Shown: positions 14,730-23,835 of the stretch, one piece after another | Numbering within the stretch: position 1 is the first letter of the stretch | Layout: every line of letters starts with the position of its first letter | DNA from: Pirellulales bacterium | GTDB taxonomy: Bacteria; Planctomycetota; Planctomycetia; Pirellulales; Lacipirellulaceae | Assembly: GCA_022841705.1 (NCBI GenBank) | Contig: JALHQZ010000013.1 | Location: 1-57,763, forward strand | Reading direction: 5' to 3' | Length of the DNA stretch: 57,763 nt | Program-made: the position numbers and the translations under genes | The notes under the pieces: model-generated | The model's database searches: none | The model's input: the letters and a program-made list of their open reading frames with translations, nothing else | What the model was told of the DNA's origin: nothing

Positions 14730-14768
14730 CCACGGCGATTTCTCTTTAGAAATGTCGTGGATTTTTTC
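14730..14768 (+). terminator. Rho-independent terminator
   Basis: CCACG...ATTTCT pairs with AGAAAT...CGTGG around a CTTT loop, with a small internal mismatch, followed by ATTTTTTCC. It ends the transcription unit that closes with the first PC4-like gene. Confidence 0.8.
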
Positions 14769-14782
14769 CTTGTCGGCCGGTC

Positions 14783-15178
14783 ATGACGCAACACTTGAAC
14801 CCCGCCGTCTTGCAAACAGGCATACCGCTTCGCAAGAACAACTTGGTCGCCGGCAATCGTTTCATGTCCACCTCCATCGCCGAGTTATTGGCCGAACAAC
14901 TTGCATCGATGCCGAAGAGCACATGGATCGACGGTGCTGACAACGACAACGCGGCCCCGACCTATCGAGCGTCAGCCACAGCGGCATGTGACAGCGCTGT
15001 GGGCCCCCCAGCGGCTCGTAACGCGCTCGCGCTTGCCGTCGCACCTTCCGGCCCCGCTGAAGCATCCGCGGCGTTAGCGTCGCTCGTACGCGCTGCTAAG
15101 ACGACCGTGGCACTGTTGTTTCAGCGCTGGTTGCTGTGGGCGACTTATCAACCCGCATCGCGATTGTCGTTGCGATAA
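14783..15178 (+). CDS. Doubtful small hypothetical protein
   Basis: A 131-codon frame beginning MTQHLNPAVLQTG, with IAELLAEQLASMPKSTWIDGADNDNAAP in the first half and an Ala-rich low-complexity second half. There is no recognisable domain and no clear ribosome binding site. A second ATG at 14864 would start at MSTSIAELL. The N-terminal 55 residues look more protein-like than the rest, so the gene may be shorter or frameshifted. Confidence 0.3.
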   Translation: MTQHLNPAVLQTGIPLRKNNLVAGNRFMSTSIAELLAEQLASMPKSTWIDGADNDNAAPTYRASATAACDSAVGPPAARNALALAVAPSGPAEASAALASLVRAAKTTVALLFQRWLLWATYQPASRLSLR

Positions 15179-16395
15179 CGACTTCTCATAGCTGGAAGCC
15201 CACTCGTCATCAGAGTGCGGCTGCGAGCGCGAAGAGATCAACTAGCTTCCGCACGTCTTCAGCATCACCCGGATCGTGCCGCGACGCGACCTTCAATTTC
15301 AGCGGACCCGAATTTCGCGTTGCCGAATTGCACGGTCGCAATATTCTTTGATCGCGAGCGAACTTCGACTTCTCGCCGCCGCGGCCTTGCGATAGATTCC
15401 TCAGTGCTGAACATCCGTCCCATCGACAAGCGGGTGGCGGCGGTCAGCCCGACCAGGAGAGGAAGCCGCACAATGACAGGATGAACCACTTAATTTGCCG
15501 ACCAATCCCCGCGATCTCGCCCCAAAACCAACCCCCCAATCGGTTGTACGGTTTGTTTAATTTCTGACAAACAAATCCCAGTTTTCAGCAACCGACTCCG
15601 CCGAGCTCTCGATTCATTGGGGACTGCACCGCTTCCCGCCGGCGAAATCACAACGAACCGGCGTGATTACGCGGTAATCGCCCGCGCTGGCCGCGTCTCG
15701 CCCCCGGTAGGGAAGAGAATCGAAAACGCGATCGACGACGCAGCCGCCACGCGCCGCGATCCGCCGACGTCAGTTAGAGCGACTTCCGAAACCGAAGACG
15801 GGACCGATAACGTACCGAACCCGTCGCCAGCCCCGACCGCTGATAACGAGCGTGGGCTCGCTTCGCCGACAACTGGATCGACTGCCCTGCCAATCAATCG
15901 GGCGAAAATAATCAGCCGGAATATTTCGAAAAATAATTCGCGTTAAATTACTGCAATTAAATTCGCGAATATTGATTCGCCATCGAAAAATCGCCACGCC
16001 AACGACGATGGTCCCGGCGCCACATGGCCTCCAGCGGCGGCGCGATGTGCTGACGATCGCCGGCAGCGGCACGCCGTCGCGTCGGCTCGTACGATGCACC
16101 TCGAATGAATCGACCAAGCGCTTTCGCTACGGCCAAGTACAAGGAAGAGTAAACGCGGCAGATGATGGGCTGCTGACGATGAGTCGGCGACGAGTCGTAC
16201 GTCCCGTACGCGCCGTCGCGTTGAGCAATCAGCGAAAATCATTTTCGCGTCCGAATAAAACTCCGAAAATACGATTTAAATCATTTTTCGCGCGGGCTGC
16301 TCATTCAGTCTTGCGATTTGTTTCCAAACGCGCTCCAATGCGCGAGTACTGCGATTGCGTAGTACAACGAGACAACACGCCGGAGCAGGGACGCG
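15179..16395. other. 1.2-kb non-coding region with repeated CGAAAA boxes
   Basis: No reading here looks like a real protein. The right part (15895-16300) is AT-rich and carries at least seven GAAAA(A)T boxes next to C in both orientations, such as GCGAAAAT at 15902 and 16232, ATTTTCGC at 16241 and ATTTTTCGCG near 16283. It also contains a 17-bp palindrome GCGAAAATCATTTTCGC (16232-16248) and a GCGAAT/ATTCGC stem near 15965-15980. It could be an origin, a partition site, or a regulatory or RNA-coding region. Confidence 0.45.
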
Positions 16396-16716
16396 ATGGG
16401 TTGGGAAGTTCGGCGCGGACAGCGGTACTACTATCGCTCGGTCCGCGTACACGGCAAAGTTCGCAAAGAGTACGTCGGCCGCGGGGCCCGCGCAGAACAG
16501 CTGGCCCAAGCCCAAGCGGAACGGCAGCGCTCCGTGGGGACCCGCCGGAAACTCCGGCACGAGTGCTGCGCCCTGCTGCGGCGGTTGGATCGGGACCTGA
16601 GTCGCTACTGGCGGCAGTCCGAAACCTTGGTGCGGGGCGCTTTGCTGGCGGCCGGCTACCACTATCACCGCGGCGAATGGAGGCATTCAAAACATGACCG
16701 CTCAAGCACAAACTAA
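16396..16716 (+). CDS. Small conserved protein of planctomycete integrative elements
   Basis: A 106-residue basic protein: MGWEVRRGQRYYYRSVRVHGKVRKEYVGRGARAEQ, then an Arg/Ala/Gln-rich helix, then RRLDRDLSRYWRQSETLVRGALLAAGYHYHRGEWR. The opening YYYRS.R..G.V.KEY.G.G block is a beta-hairpin motif and the closing AAGYHxHRGEWR is characteristic. I recognise the family as a recurrent small gene of planctomycete mobile elements, usually placed just before the gene family found here at 16694; its function is unknown. It overlaps that gene by 23 bases. Confidence 0.7.
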   Translation: MGWEVRRGQRYYYRSVRVHGKVRKEYVGRGARAEQLAQAQAERQRSVGTRRKLRHECCALLRRLDRDLSRYWRQSETLVRGALLAAGYHYHRGEWRHSKHDRSSTN

Positions 16717-17386
16717 GTCGACCCAACACGCGCAGCCGAACTGGGATGCGCACACCGCCCTGAAGCAAAGTGATGCGATCATCCAATCGCTGACTGATGC
16801 GTACGCGGAAAATTGGCGGCGGTCGCAGCAGGCTGGGACCGCGAAACCGACGCCAACCCCAGCGCCGCAGCCCACCACCGTGCCCGGGGAGCACCTGCTG
16901 GTCCCGCAAGCGGACGGGACGCTGCAACAAGTCGCGCTCGACGAGGAAATCAAACGGGCGAAAGCGGGCAACGCCAGCGCGGTGGCGCGGGTCGAGCAGT
17001 ATTTTCGGGAACATCAGGACGCCGTGGCCGAAAACGGCAATTTGGCCCGGATGGTGCGGGACACGCTGATCGAGGAGCTGCTGGGAAGCCAGCCGACGGT
17101 CGCCGAATACTCCCGGCGATTTATGGAACTGCAAGTCGACCAGCTGCAACGGGCGGAAGGTTCGCCCCTCCGCCGGCTGGCCCTGGACCGGTGTCTGCTG
17201 GCGTGGCTATCGGCGACGGTGTACGACGCAATGGCGGCCAAAGAAAACGAGCACGTCGAGTTGCGGCCGCTGATCGCTAAAGCGCAGCTCGCCGCCGAAC
17301 GGCGTTTGAACGTGGCGCTCAAGAATCTGGAAGTTGTCGCCCGCTTGGAGAGTTTGAGCTCTGGGCAACCGGCGACGCGGAAGTGA
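16694..17386 (+). CDS. Uncharacterised element protein, copy 2 of the paralogous pair
   Basis: A 230-residue protein. Residues 1-65 are polar and Pro/Thr-rich; the core (about 88-225) reads IKRAKAGNASAVARVEQYFREH ... RDTLIEELLGSQPTVAEYSRR ... PLRRLALDRCLLAWLSATVYDAMAA, paralogous to the core of the gene at 13694-14290. The ATG at 16694 lies inside the end of the preceding gene and has GGAGG 10 bases upstream. It is followed by the second PC4-like gene, so the gene pair is present twice. Function unknown; helical, cytoplasmic, no catalytic motif visible. Confidence 0.65.
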   Translation: MTAQAQTKSTQHAQPNWDAHTALKQSDAIIQSLTDAYAENWRRSQQAGTAKPTPTPAPQPTTVPGEHLLVPQADGTLQQVALDEEIKRAKAGNASAVARVEQYFREHQDAVAENGNLARMVRDTLIEELLGSQPTVAEYSRRFMELQVDQLQRAEGSPLRRLALDRCLLAWLSATVYDAMAAKENEHVELRPLIAKAQLAAERRLNVALKNLEVVARLESLSSGQPATRK

Positions 17387-17540
17387 TTGTTAGTTGCACG
17401 CTGTTTTTAGTGCAGTTAGTGAAATATTCCTGCGGCGTTACGGACCCCAGGGTGGCTGGCGCTCGCGACGGAGCGGTCGCTGCGGCGTGATCCATGATTA
17501 TCGGCTGCATTTATCTGTTTTTCCCCCGGTGACCTTAGGC

Positions 17541-17786
17541 ATGACGACCTTGAAGCGGAGCCCAGAACTTGTGGGCACGATTTTGAAGAACCGCAGCGAG
17601 CAGGTTCGCGTGGCGTTCAGTGATTATTATGGCGAGCCCCGCGTCGATCTGCGCATCTACTTCCTGGATGGCAACGACCAGTGGCAGCCGACAAAGAAGG
17701 GGCTGTCGCTCCCCCTTCCGGCGTTTCGGCAGCTGCAACCTCGGCTCGACAAACTCAGTCGGCGATTGGCGGACGACCACTTGTGA
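17541..17786 (+). CDS. PC4-like ssDNA-binding protein, copy 2
   Basis: An 81-residue protein with the full PC4/p15 pattern: LKNRSEQVRVAFSDYYGEPRVDLRIYFLDGNDQWQPTKKGLSLPLPAFRQLQPRLDKLSRRL. The four-strand sheet plus C-terminal helix is complete, and the K.R.E.VRV...D.R.Y...G.W.PTKKG signature is clear. The ATG at 17541 starts just before the domain; the frame upstream is non-family sequence. It is the partner of the gene at 16694 and the last recognisable gene of the element. Single-strand DNA or RNA binding is known for the family. Confidence 0.75.
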   Translation: MTTLKRSPELVGTILKNRSEQVRVAFSDYYGEPRVDLRIYFLDGNDQWQPTKKGLSLPLPAFRQLQPRLDKLSRRLADDHL

Positions 17787-18269
17787 TCGCCCAGCTAAGC
17801 GGCGGATTCTTTTGAGCAGCGGATCGGCGGCTTCCGGTGGGGGCCGGCGTTTTCTTTAGTGGTGATCCGATTGGCGGTCGGCCGACGGACGGGACATCGA
17901 TGAGATGCTCATTTCTGCGCACGTTGCGGGGCGTCACATGGGCGATTAGTTGTCGCCGGCAATTGCGTTCCGCACGGAATCGGTCGGAATCGGGCCGGTT
18001 TGTCGATCATTTGCGCCAGCCGGCTGGCAAGGCCCCGGCGTACAGTTGCGCTATCGCAAATGGATGCCATTGGCCAGTTCAACGCGGATTATGGTTACGT
18101 CTTCGCCGAGCACGTGTGATTTCCAAGTTTAGCAGGTGTGCCGGTGGGCGTGCTCGGCAATCATGGTGCGTGCGTGTTCGCGTGGCGGTCTCCAAGCCGT
18201 CCCCTTGAAGTTACTCGGTTTGTTAACTGAATGGAATCGAATTGGGGGTTGGGTGCACTTGTTTCATCG
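17787..18269. other. Non-coding boundary between element and carbohydrate locus
   Basis: No convincing gene. Two short plus-strand readings (17837-18208 and 17950-18132) are Arg/Cys-rich and lack family features. The right end of the element should lie in or near this stretch, but I found no second copy of the tRNA-derived core. Confidence 0.35.
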
Positions 18270-21011
18270 TCAGTCATTCATCCGTATGAACAACAATCGA
18301 TGAGTGCCGCTAGCGAGGTCGATTTGATGTCGATCAGCGTCGAGTCGTTTGAGTGACGGAGCAGCTTGAATTGTGGCGCTCGTAACAAGCAGGTAACACG
18401 GAGGCAGCTCAAGCACGCCTTCGCAACGTGGCGGGACCGACAGCTCCACTTCGACCCGCTCTGCCTCTTGCCGCCATTTGATTCTAATGATGCCGTAGGC
18501 GGTATCGAGCGAACCCTCGGCCCACTCGAGCCCGGAATTGAATCCTGGACGAAAGCGAATAGTTCGATAGCCAGGGTCTTGCCATTCGGATTGAATGCCC
18601 GCGATTGCTTCGATGTACCAGCCACCGATTCCTAGGTACGAACTGTGACAGCGAGAATTCTTTCCATCCCACTGTTCCCAAAATGCGGTGGCGCCTTGCT
18701 GGAGCATGTCGCCCCAGCTCGGAAAATCGCGTTGGCTTGCAATCAGTATTCCAAGATCGGTGCGTTGCATTCTGTGCAGAGCTTGTAGTAGAAAAGAAGT
18801 TCCGCCGATGCCCGTGTCGAGATGATTTCGAGCCGAATGCACAATCAAATCTACTAATCGTTGTTCGACGTTTGACTTCAGTGCCGCCGGCATGATATCG
18901 GCGACCAGGGCGATGGCGACACTCGCTTGACGATCCGTAACGTATCGAGCTTGTTCCGCGTTCCAGTATTTGGCATGTGTCGCCCGAGTGATTCGCTCCG
19001 CGTCCGCACGCCAAATTGCTGCCTGTTCGGTTTTGCCAAGAACCTCCGCAAGATTGGCAGCGCGGCGGAGTGTGAGCACGTAGTAGCAGTTGTTGAAGAA
19101 GTGCGTTTCGGGCGAGTCCCCGTTCGGAGACTGGTCATGGCCCGGATCGACCCAATCACCCAGGAATGACCACTGATGCGAGACATAGTCGGCGGGGCCG
19201 TCGTAGCGCTGGAGTTGATCGGCGACGACGTGCTGAGCGAGATAAGCGAGCCAGCGCTCGACCGTTGGATAAATGCGCTTCACAACTTCGAGATCGCCTG
19301 TTCGCTGGTAAAGGTCAGCGCCGATGTTCACGACAAATCCGCTCCAAGCCGGTCCCCCGCCACCACCATACATGGGGGCCGAAAAGGGGAGGTTGCCATC
19401 CGGCTGTTGCATGTCCCCCCAGTCGCGGAGCCACTTTTCGTAGAACGCAGCGCAGCGGTAGTTAGCAAGCGCTAGCATGGCGGTGGCGTGACCATCGCCG
19501 CCGTAGCCCAGGCGCTCGCGGTGCGCGCAATCGACGACGTAGCCGCCGAGACTTAGGCAGTCGAACGTGTGCAGCGCGGTGTTGTAAATGCGATTGTGCA
19601 GTTCGTCGTTACATTCAAAATGACCGACATTCGTTAGATCGGTCGTTACCAGTAGAGCTCGGACATCTTCAGCTTGCGGTGGCTGAATGTCGCCGCGAAT
19701 AGTTACCCACTGTCCGCTGACGTAAGCAAAGCGATTGCGAAAGTGTCCGCGACCAGTGGCGTCCAGAATCAGTTCGTTTCGCTGCGAATAGGTGCAGGGG
19801 ACGTCGGCTCGGTCTGAGGCTTCAATCGACACCACTGATCCGGGCTTCCCGGTGAGGTCGACTTCAAGCAGCCCGGTGAACATTTGGGCCAGTTCCACTT
19901 GATAAGTGCCATCTTCGATCCGGTTGATATTTTTGACGGGAATCTGACGGCGAACGCGATTGGGTTCGACTTCCTGGGCCGTCAGGCTCCACTTGTCAGC
20001 ACTCGCGCGCACAACGGCCGGCGACCACGCTGAATCATTGTAGGAGGGCTGGTTCCAATCAATTAGCGCAGCGGCGGGGGTGAGCCGTTCACCCGTAAAG
20101 CCCCGAGCTTGCCAGCGACTGAGGGGTTGAATGTCCGCCGCATGCGTGCGCCAGGTCGGGTCGGCATGATACTCGGCGAGTGGTCGCGCGGCGCCATTAC
20201 GGATGTTGATTTGCAACCTTAACGCCGGACGATTCGGCCAACGCGCACTCGCTTTCGCGCTCCAGTCAGGGCCCGTGTAGAGTGTCCACCCAGCGCCGAG
20301 GGCGATGCCGAATACATTCTCACCGGGCTTCACGAGCGAGGTAACGTCGTAAGCGACGTATCGCACCCGTTGACTCAAGTCGCTGGTGGCGGGGGCCAGC
20401 TCGGCATCGCCAACTCGCTGCCCGTTCACGTAGAGCTCGTGGTACCCGACTGATGCCACATACGCCAAGCACGACTGGGCGCCACGGGGGACCTGAATTA
20501 CCTTGCGATAGAGCTGATTCGCAGTGTCGACTTGATCGTCATTGGGTGCGCCAACCCAAGGCCCGCGCCAATCTTTGCGTTCGAGGCCAGCGCGGAAAGT
20601 GGCGACTTCACTCCATGGTCCGACCGATTGTTTGCTCGTCACGATTTGCACGCGCCAACAACAGAGGTCGCCGCTTGCTAATCGCCTTCCGCGGTAGCGC
20701 GCCTCCATTGCGGCGCCGAGTAGCCTGTACCCCGAATCCCAGAGGTCGAACGTTCCCTGAGCAAGTTTGGTTTCGCTCGTTGCCGCCTGAATTCGATACT
20801 GGACAACTTCATAGCGAGCGGCTCGGCCCTCCCATTGCCAACTGAGTCGCGGATTCGCCCCCGCAATTGCCACGGGTTCGCGGAGGTGTTCGCAGCGCAG
20901 GTGCGTCGGCTTTAGTGGCGCCTCGCTGCCGACAACTGTCCCCGCGGCGATGCACAGCGAAGTGCCGATCAGCCCTCTCAATTGTGCCAAAAATCGGAGT
21001 AGCTGAGTCAT
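18270..21011 (-). CDS. Alpha-L-rhamnosidase, GH78
   Basis: A 913-residue secreted glycosidase releasing terminal alpha-L-rhamnose. A hydrophobic signal segment lies at about 5-30. A beta-sandwich N-terminal domain (PTHLRCEHLREPVAI ... NPRLSWQW) is followed by the lectin-like domain with YVNGQRVGDAELAPATSDLSQRVRY, typical of GH78. The (alpha/alpha)6 catalytic domain has DCAHRERLGYGGDG (about 494-507), holding the predicted general acid, and ATAFWEQWDG, whose Glu (about 779) is the expected general base. The C-terminal beta domain is intact. The ATG at 21011 begins a proper signal peptide; the longer reading to 21173 crosses the divergent promoter region. It is transcribed away from the plus-strand operon starting at 21294. 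Confidence 0.9.
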   Translation of the reverse strand: MTQLLRFLAQLRGLIGTSLCIAAGTVVGSEAPLKPTHLRCEHLREPVAIAGANPRLSWQWEGRAARYEVVQYRIQAATSETKLAQGTFDLWDSGYRLLGAAMEARYRGRRLASGDLCCWRVQIVTSKQSVGPWSEVATFRAGLERKDWRGPWVGAPNDDQVDTANQLYRKVIQVPRGAQSCLAYVASVGYHELYVNGQRVGDAELAPATSDLSQRVRYVAYDVTSLVKPGENVFGIALGAGWTLYTGPDWSAKASARWPNRPALRLQINIRNGAARPLAEYHADPTWRTHAADIQPLSRWQARGFTGERLTPAAALIDWNQPSYNDSAWSPAVVRASADKWSLTAQEVEPNRVRRQIPVKNINRIEDGTYQVELAQMFTGLLEVDLTGKPGSVVSIEASDRADVPCTYSQRNELILDATGRGHFRNRFAYVSGQWVTIRGDIQPPQAEDVRALLVTTDLTNVGHFECNDELHNRIYNTALHTFDCLSLGGYVVDCAHRERLGYGGDGHATAMLALANYRCAAFYEKWLRDWGDMQQPDGNLPFSAPMYGGGGGPAWSGFVVNIGADLYQRTGDLEVVKRIYPTVERWLAYLAQHVVADQLQRYDGPADYVSHQWSFLGDWVDPGHDQSPNGDSPETHFFNNCYYVLTLRRAANLAEVLGKTEQAAIWRADAERITRATHAKYWNAEQARYVTDRQASVAIALVADIMPAALKSNVEQRLVDLIVHSARNHLDTGIGGTSFLLQALHRMQRTDLGILIASQRDFPSWGDMLQQGATAFWEQWDGKNSRCHSSYLGIGGWYIEAIAGIQSEWQDPGYRTIRFRPGFNSGLEWAEGSLDTAYGIIRIKWRQEAERVEVELSVPPRCEGVLELPPCYLLVTSATIQAAPSLKRLDADRHQIDLASGTHRLLFIRMND

Positions 21012-21093
21012 GGGTGGCGAGGGGGGAGTGAAGCAGTTGGAATTAGGTACCGGAATCGGCCTTCCGGATTGTCGGAAAATGGCCACAAAAGTG

Positions 21094-21122
21094 TTGACAT
21101 AGTAAATCATTTTGTCTACATT
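21094..21122 (+). promoter_or_regulatory. Sigma70-type promoter overlapped by two TGTNNACA sites
   Basis: TTGACA (21094-21099), 17 bases, TACATT (21117-21122): a near-consensus promoter reading toward the gene at 21294. TGTTGACA (21092-21099) and TGTCTACA (21113-21120) cover both promoter elements and are 21 bp apart, two helical turns. TGTNNACA is compatible with FadR-subfamily GntR operators, and such a regulator is encoded at 27953. Confidence 0.55.
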
Positions 21123-21293
21123 TCTAGAAGTGCCGGTTTTTTCGGGCGTATTTCTGGGTTTCTGGATCAGCAAAGCCCGTAGCGATGGACCGCATCCAGG
21201 GGGCGGGGGTGCCTCCCAATTGCCCGTTATTCACCACCGACTTTCCAACCGTCCTCGTCTTAACAACTTTCTTTTCTCTGCGGGGGGATCGCA

Positions 21294-22439
21294 ATGAACA
21301 AGCGTAAAGCATGCCTTGGCAACATCTTGGCGATTGCTGCGGCAATCTGTTGCCTCTTTGGGATGACATCGGCCAGCGGCGACGTCGTGGGCGGATACGT
21401 CGCTTCGTCTTCGAATAACTTGGTTTTCATGGATGGTGATGGCTCCACGGTCCTGGCCGTTACGGGCGGACCGGTGAGTAATCTCACTGGGCTTTCCAAT
21501 GGCAATGTCGTCTCGCGGACAGGGGCTGATGTCTGGACGGTACAGTCGGCGACGGGCGCCGGGGTTGGTAGCAAGCAGCTCGACAATTTGGGCGTCTTCA
21601 ATGAAGCTGCTCCGGTCGGGGGTGGTGGCTACGCAGCGATCAGTAATTCCCATCTCATCTTTATGGGAGCCGATGGGACCACAGTGAATGGGGTCGTGTC
21701 CGACACGGCCACTCTGGTCACTCCCCTTTCGAACGGCAACTTAGTGGGACGGCTAGCGGGGGATAATTGGCGGCTGTATAGCGCGACGGGTAGCGTGCTG
21801 GCGACGCGGCAACTCGATAATTTGGGCGTCTATAATAATGCGGCAGCGACGGGCGGCGGGGGTTATGTAGCACTGAGCGATAGCCGGATGGTGTTCATGG
21901 GAAATGATGGCACAACCGTGAACAACGTGCTCGTCGAGGCGGTCACCGCGGTTTCCTCACTGACGAATGGCAATATTGCCGGGCTCGTGGTCGGGACGGA
22001 TACCTGGAAAGTTTACAGTCCCGCGGGCGCTGTCCTAGCGACGCGAGTGCTCGATAATCTCGGCTCTTATCTTGGTTCGGCAAGTCTCGGGGGCGGGGGC
22101 TATCTGGCGTACACTAACTCGAACGCCATCTTTATGGCGGCCGACGGGTTAACGGTTAATGCGATTGTTCCCAACGCCTTGGAATATGTGACCGCGCTGA
22201 ACAACGGAAATGTGGTGGGGAAAATTGTGGGACAGGATTTGTGGCGGTTGTTTAGTTCTACGGGGACGATTCTCGAAACTCGGCTACTGGATAATCTTGG
22301 GACCTATAACGGGGCCGCACCAACGGGATTGGCCGTGGCAATCCCGGAATCGAGCGCGTGGAAACTGCTGGGAGTGGCCGGCATTATGGTTCTGGGGCTG
22401 GCCCGCTGGCGAATGAGCACCGTGCCGCGTCAAGACTAA
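21294..22439 (+). CDS. Secreted protein with four 78-residue repeats and PEP-CTERM-like tail
   Basis: A 381-residue protein. A signal peptide (about 1-28, ending TSASG) is followed by four tandem repeats of about 78 residues (about 31-345). Each repeat is built as GGYxAxSxSxxxFMxxDGTTVxxVV, then xxxTxLxNGNVVGRxGxDxWRLYSxTGxVLATRxLDNLGxYNxAAxxGG. The tail (IPESSAWKLLGVAGIMVLGLARWRM) is a membrane segment plus basic end, like PEP-CTERM sorting signals but with Pro-Glu-Ser in place of Pro-Glu-Pro. The repeats are shared with the products at 22524 and 25290. Each could form two propeller blades, giving an eight-bladed propeller; that is my structural guess. It is the first gene after the divergent promoter region. 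Confidence 0.7.
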   Translation: MNKRKACLGNILAIAAAICCLFGMTSASGDVVGGYVASSSNNLVFMDGDGSTVLAVTGGPVSNLTGLSNGNVVSRTGADVWTVQSATGAGVGSKQLDNLGVFNEAAPVGGGGYAAISNSHLIFMGADGTTVNGVVSDTATLVTPLSNGNLVGRLAGDNWRLYSATGSVLATRQLDNLGVYNNAAATGGGGYVALSDSRMVFMGNDGTTVNNVLVEAVTAVSSLTNGNIAGLVVGTDTWKVYSPAGAVLATRVLDNLGSYLGSASLGGGGYLAYTNSNAIFMAADGLTVNAIVPNALEYVTALNNGNVVGKIVGQDLWRLFSSTGTILETRLLDNLGTYNGAAPTGLAVAIPESSAWKLLGVAGIMVLGLARWRMSTVPRQD

Positions 22440-22523
22440 CGCCAGCCATCGTAAGTCGTGACGGTTATTGGGCAGCCGGGCGGCGAAGCCAATCGGTCCG
22501 GGCAACTTCTTGGAGGAATGGAT

Positions 22524-23813
22524 ATGAGGCGGAACTTGCAGTTGGCGCTACATGCCGCCAGTTTGCTCCTGATCGCCAGCCGCGCCGCTTGGGGCGTTGT
22601 CGTTGGCGGCTATGCGGTGAGCACCGACTCGCGAATTGCATTCGTTGCGGGGGACGGCGAAACAACGTTTCCGATCGTGCTCGATACGGTGCAAAACATC
22701 ACCGGTCTTGCCAATGGGAATGTTGTCGCGCGAATCGGAACCGATCTGTGGCGCCTCTATGATGCGGAAGGAAACGAACTCTTTACGCGGCAACTCGACA
22801 ATTTGGGAACCTTCAATGATGCGGTCCCCACGGGCAATGGTGGTTATGCGGCATTAACCGATGCCAACATCATCTTCATGGCCGCGAATGGAGACACTGT
22901 TAACCGCGTGATCGACGATGCCCTGTCGTTCGCCACGCCGCTCAGCAATGGCAAGGTCGTGGCGCTCAAGGGCGCCGACTTATGGCGACTTTACGATGCG
23001 GATGGCGCCAATGTTGTGACCCGCGCTTTGGATAATAGCGGCGTGTTCAATTCGGCGGCCGCGCTTGGCGGCGGGGGCTATGCGGCTGTGAGTGATTCGC
23101 GAATCCTGTTTATAGGCAGCGATGGACTGACAGTGAATAACGTGGTCACCGATGTCGTGAGTTCCTTGACCTCGCTGAGAACTGGCAATGTCGTCGGCCG
23201 GGTCGGAGCCGACGTCTGGAAATTGTACAGCCCTACCGGAAGCGTGCTGGCGACCCGTGCGCTCGACAATCTTGGCGTCTTTCAAGGCGCGGCAGCGCTC
23301 GGCAATGGCGGCTACTTGGCCTACTCGGATACCAATGCAATCTTTGTCGCCGCAGACGGCCTGACGATCAGCAACATCGTGCCGAATGCCCTGGAGTTCG
23401 TTACAGCCTTGAATAATGGAAACGTGGTGGGGCGTTTGGCGGGCAGTGATCTCTGGCGGCTCTTCGATCCCTTGGGAAACATTCTCGCGACGCGGCAGCT
23501 CGATAACATCGGCGCGTTTGTAGGAGCAGCGCCGACCGGTTTGAGCGCTCCGGTAAATTTGCCAGGAGACTACAATCTGAACGGATCAGTGGATGCGGCT
23601 GACTACACAATCTGGCGAGACAACCTGGGGTCTACAACCAACTTGGCTGCGGATGGAGACAATAGCGGAGTCATTGACGCGCCCGACTACGACATTTGGA
23701 AACTGGCATTCTCTCCAGTGGCCACAGTTGTCGCTGGAGCGAGTGTCCCCGAACCAGCAAGCGTTCTCCTCGCGACCATCGCCGCGATGCTGCTTGTGCG
23801 GCGCCGCAACTAG
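22524..23813 (+). CDS. Secreted repeat protein with dockerin-like domain and PEP-CTERM
   Basis: A 429-residue protein with signal peptide (about 1-24), the same four 78-residue repeats as its neighbour, then a dockerin-type calcium-binding pair (about 346-396: GDYNLNGSVDAADYTIWRDNLG and DGDNSGVIDAPDYDIWK). It ends with a canonical VPEPAS PEP-CTERM signal, a membrane segment and RRRN. The start ATG at 22524 has GGAGG 7 bases upstream; the ATG at 22518 is less well placed. The PEP-CTERM tail predicts sorting to the cell envelope by an exosortase, and dockerin-like repeats in planctomycetes commonly precede such tails. It was probably formed by duplication of the preceding gene. Confidence 0.75.
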   Translation: MRRNLQLALHAASLLLIASRAAWGVVVGGYAVSTDSRIAFVAGDGETTFPIVLDTVQNITGLANGNVVARIGTDLWRLYDAEGNELFTRQLDNLGTFNDAVPTGNGGYAALTDANIIFMAANGDTVNRVIDDALSFATPLSNGKVVALKGADLWRLYDADGANVVTRALDNSGVFNSAAALGGGGYAAVSDSRILFIGSDGLTVNNVVTDVVSSLTSLRTGNVVGRVGADVWKLYSPTGSVLATRALDNLGVFQGAAALGNGGYLAYSDTNAIFVAADGLTISNIVPNALEFVTALNNGNVVGRLAGSDLWRLFDPLGNILATRQLDNIGAFVGAAPTGLSAPVNLPGDYNLNGSVDAADYTIWRDNLGSTTNLAADGDNSGVIDAPDYDIWKLAFSPVATVVAGASVPEPASVLLATIAAMLLVRRRN

Positions 23814-23835
23814 GTCGGAAAGGAAACCATCCTAA

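Noticed and set aside
15617..15946. Plus-strand reading of 109 codons in the non-coding tract
   Set aside because: Low-complexity, mixed-charge sequence with no pattern, running into the AT-rich box cluster.
16301..17149. Minus-strand reading of 282 codons opposite the second module copy
   Set aside because: The plus-strand genes there are paralogous to another pair in the element; the minus reading has no recognisable features.
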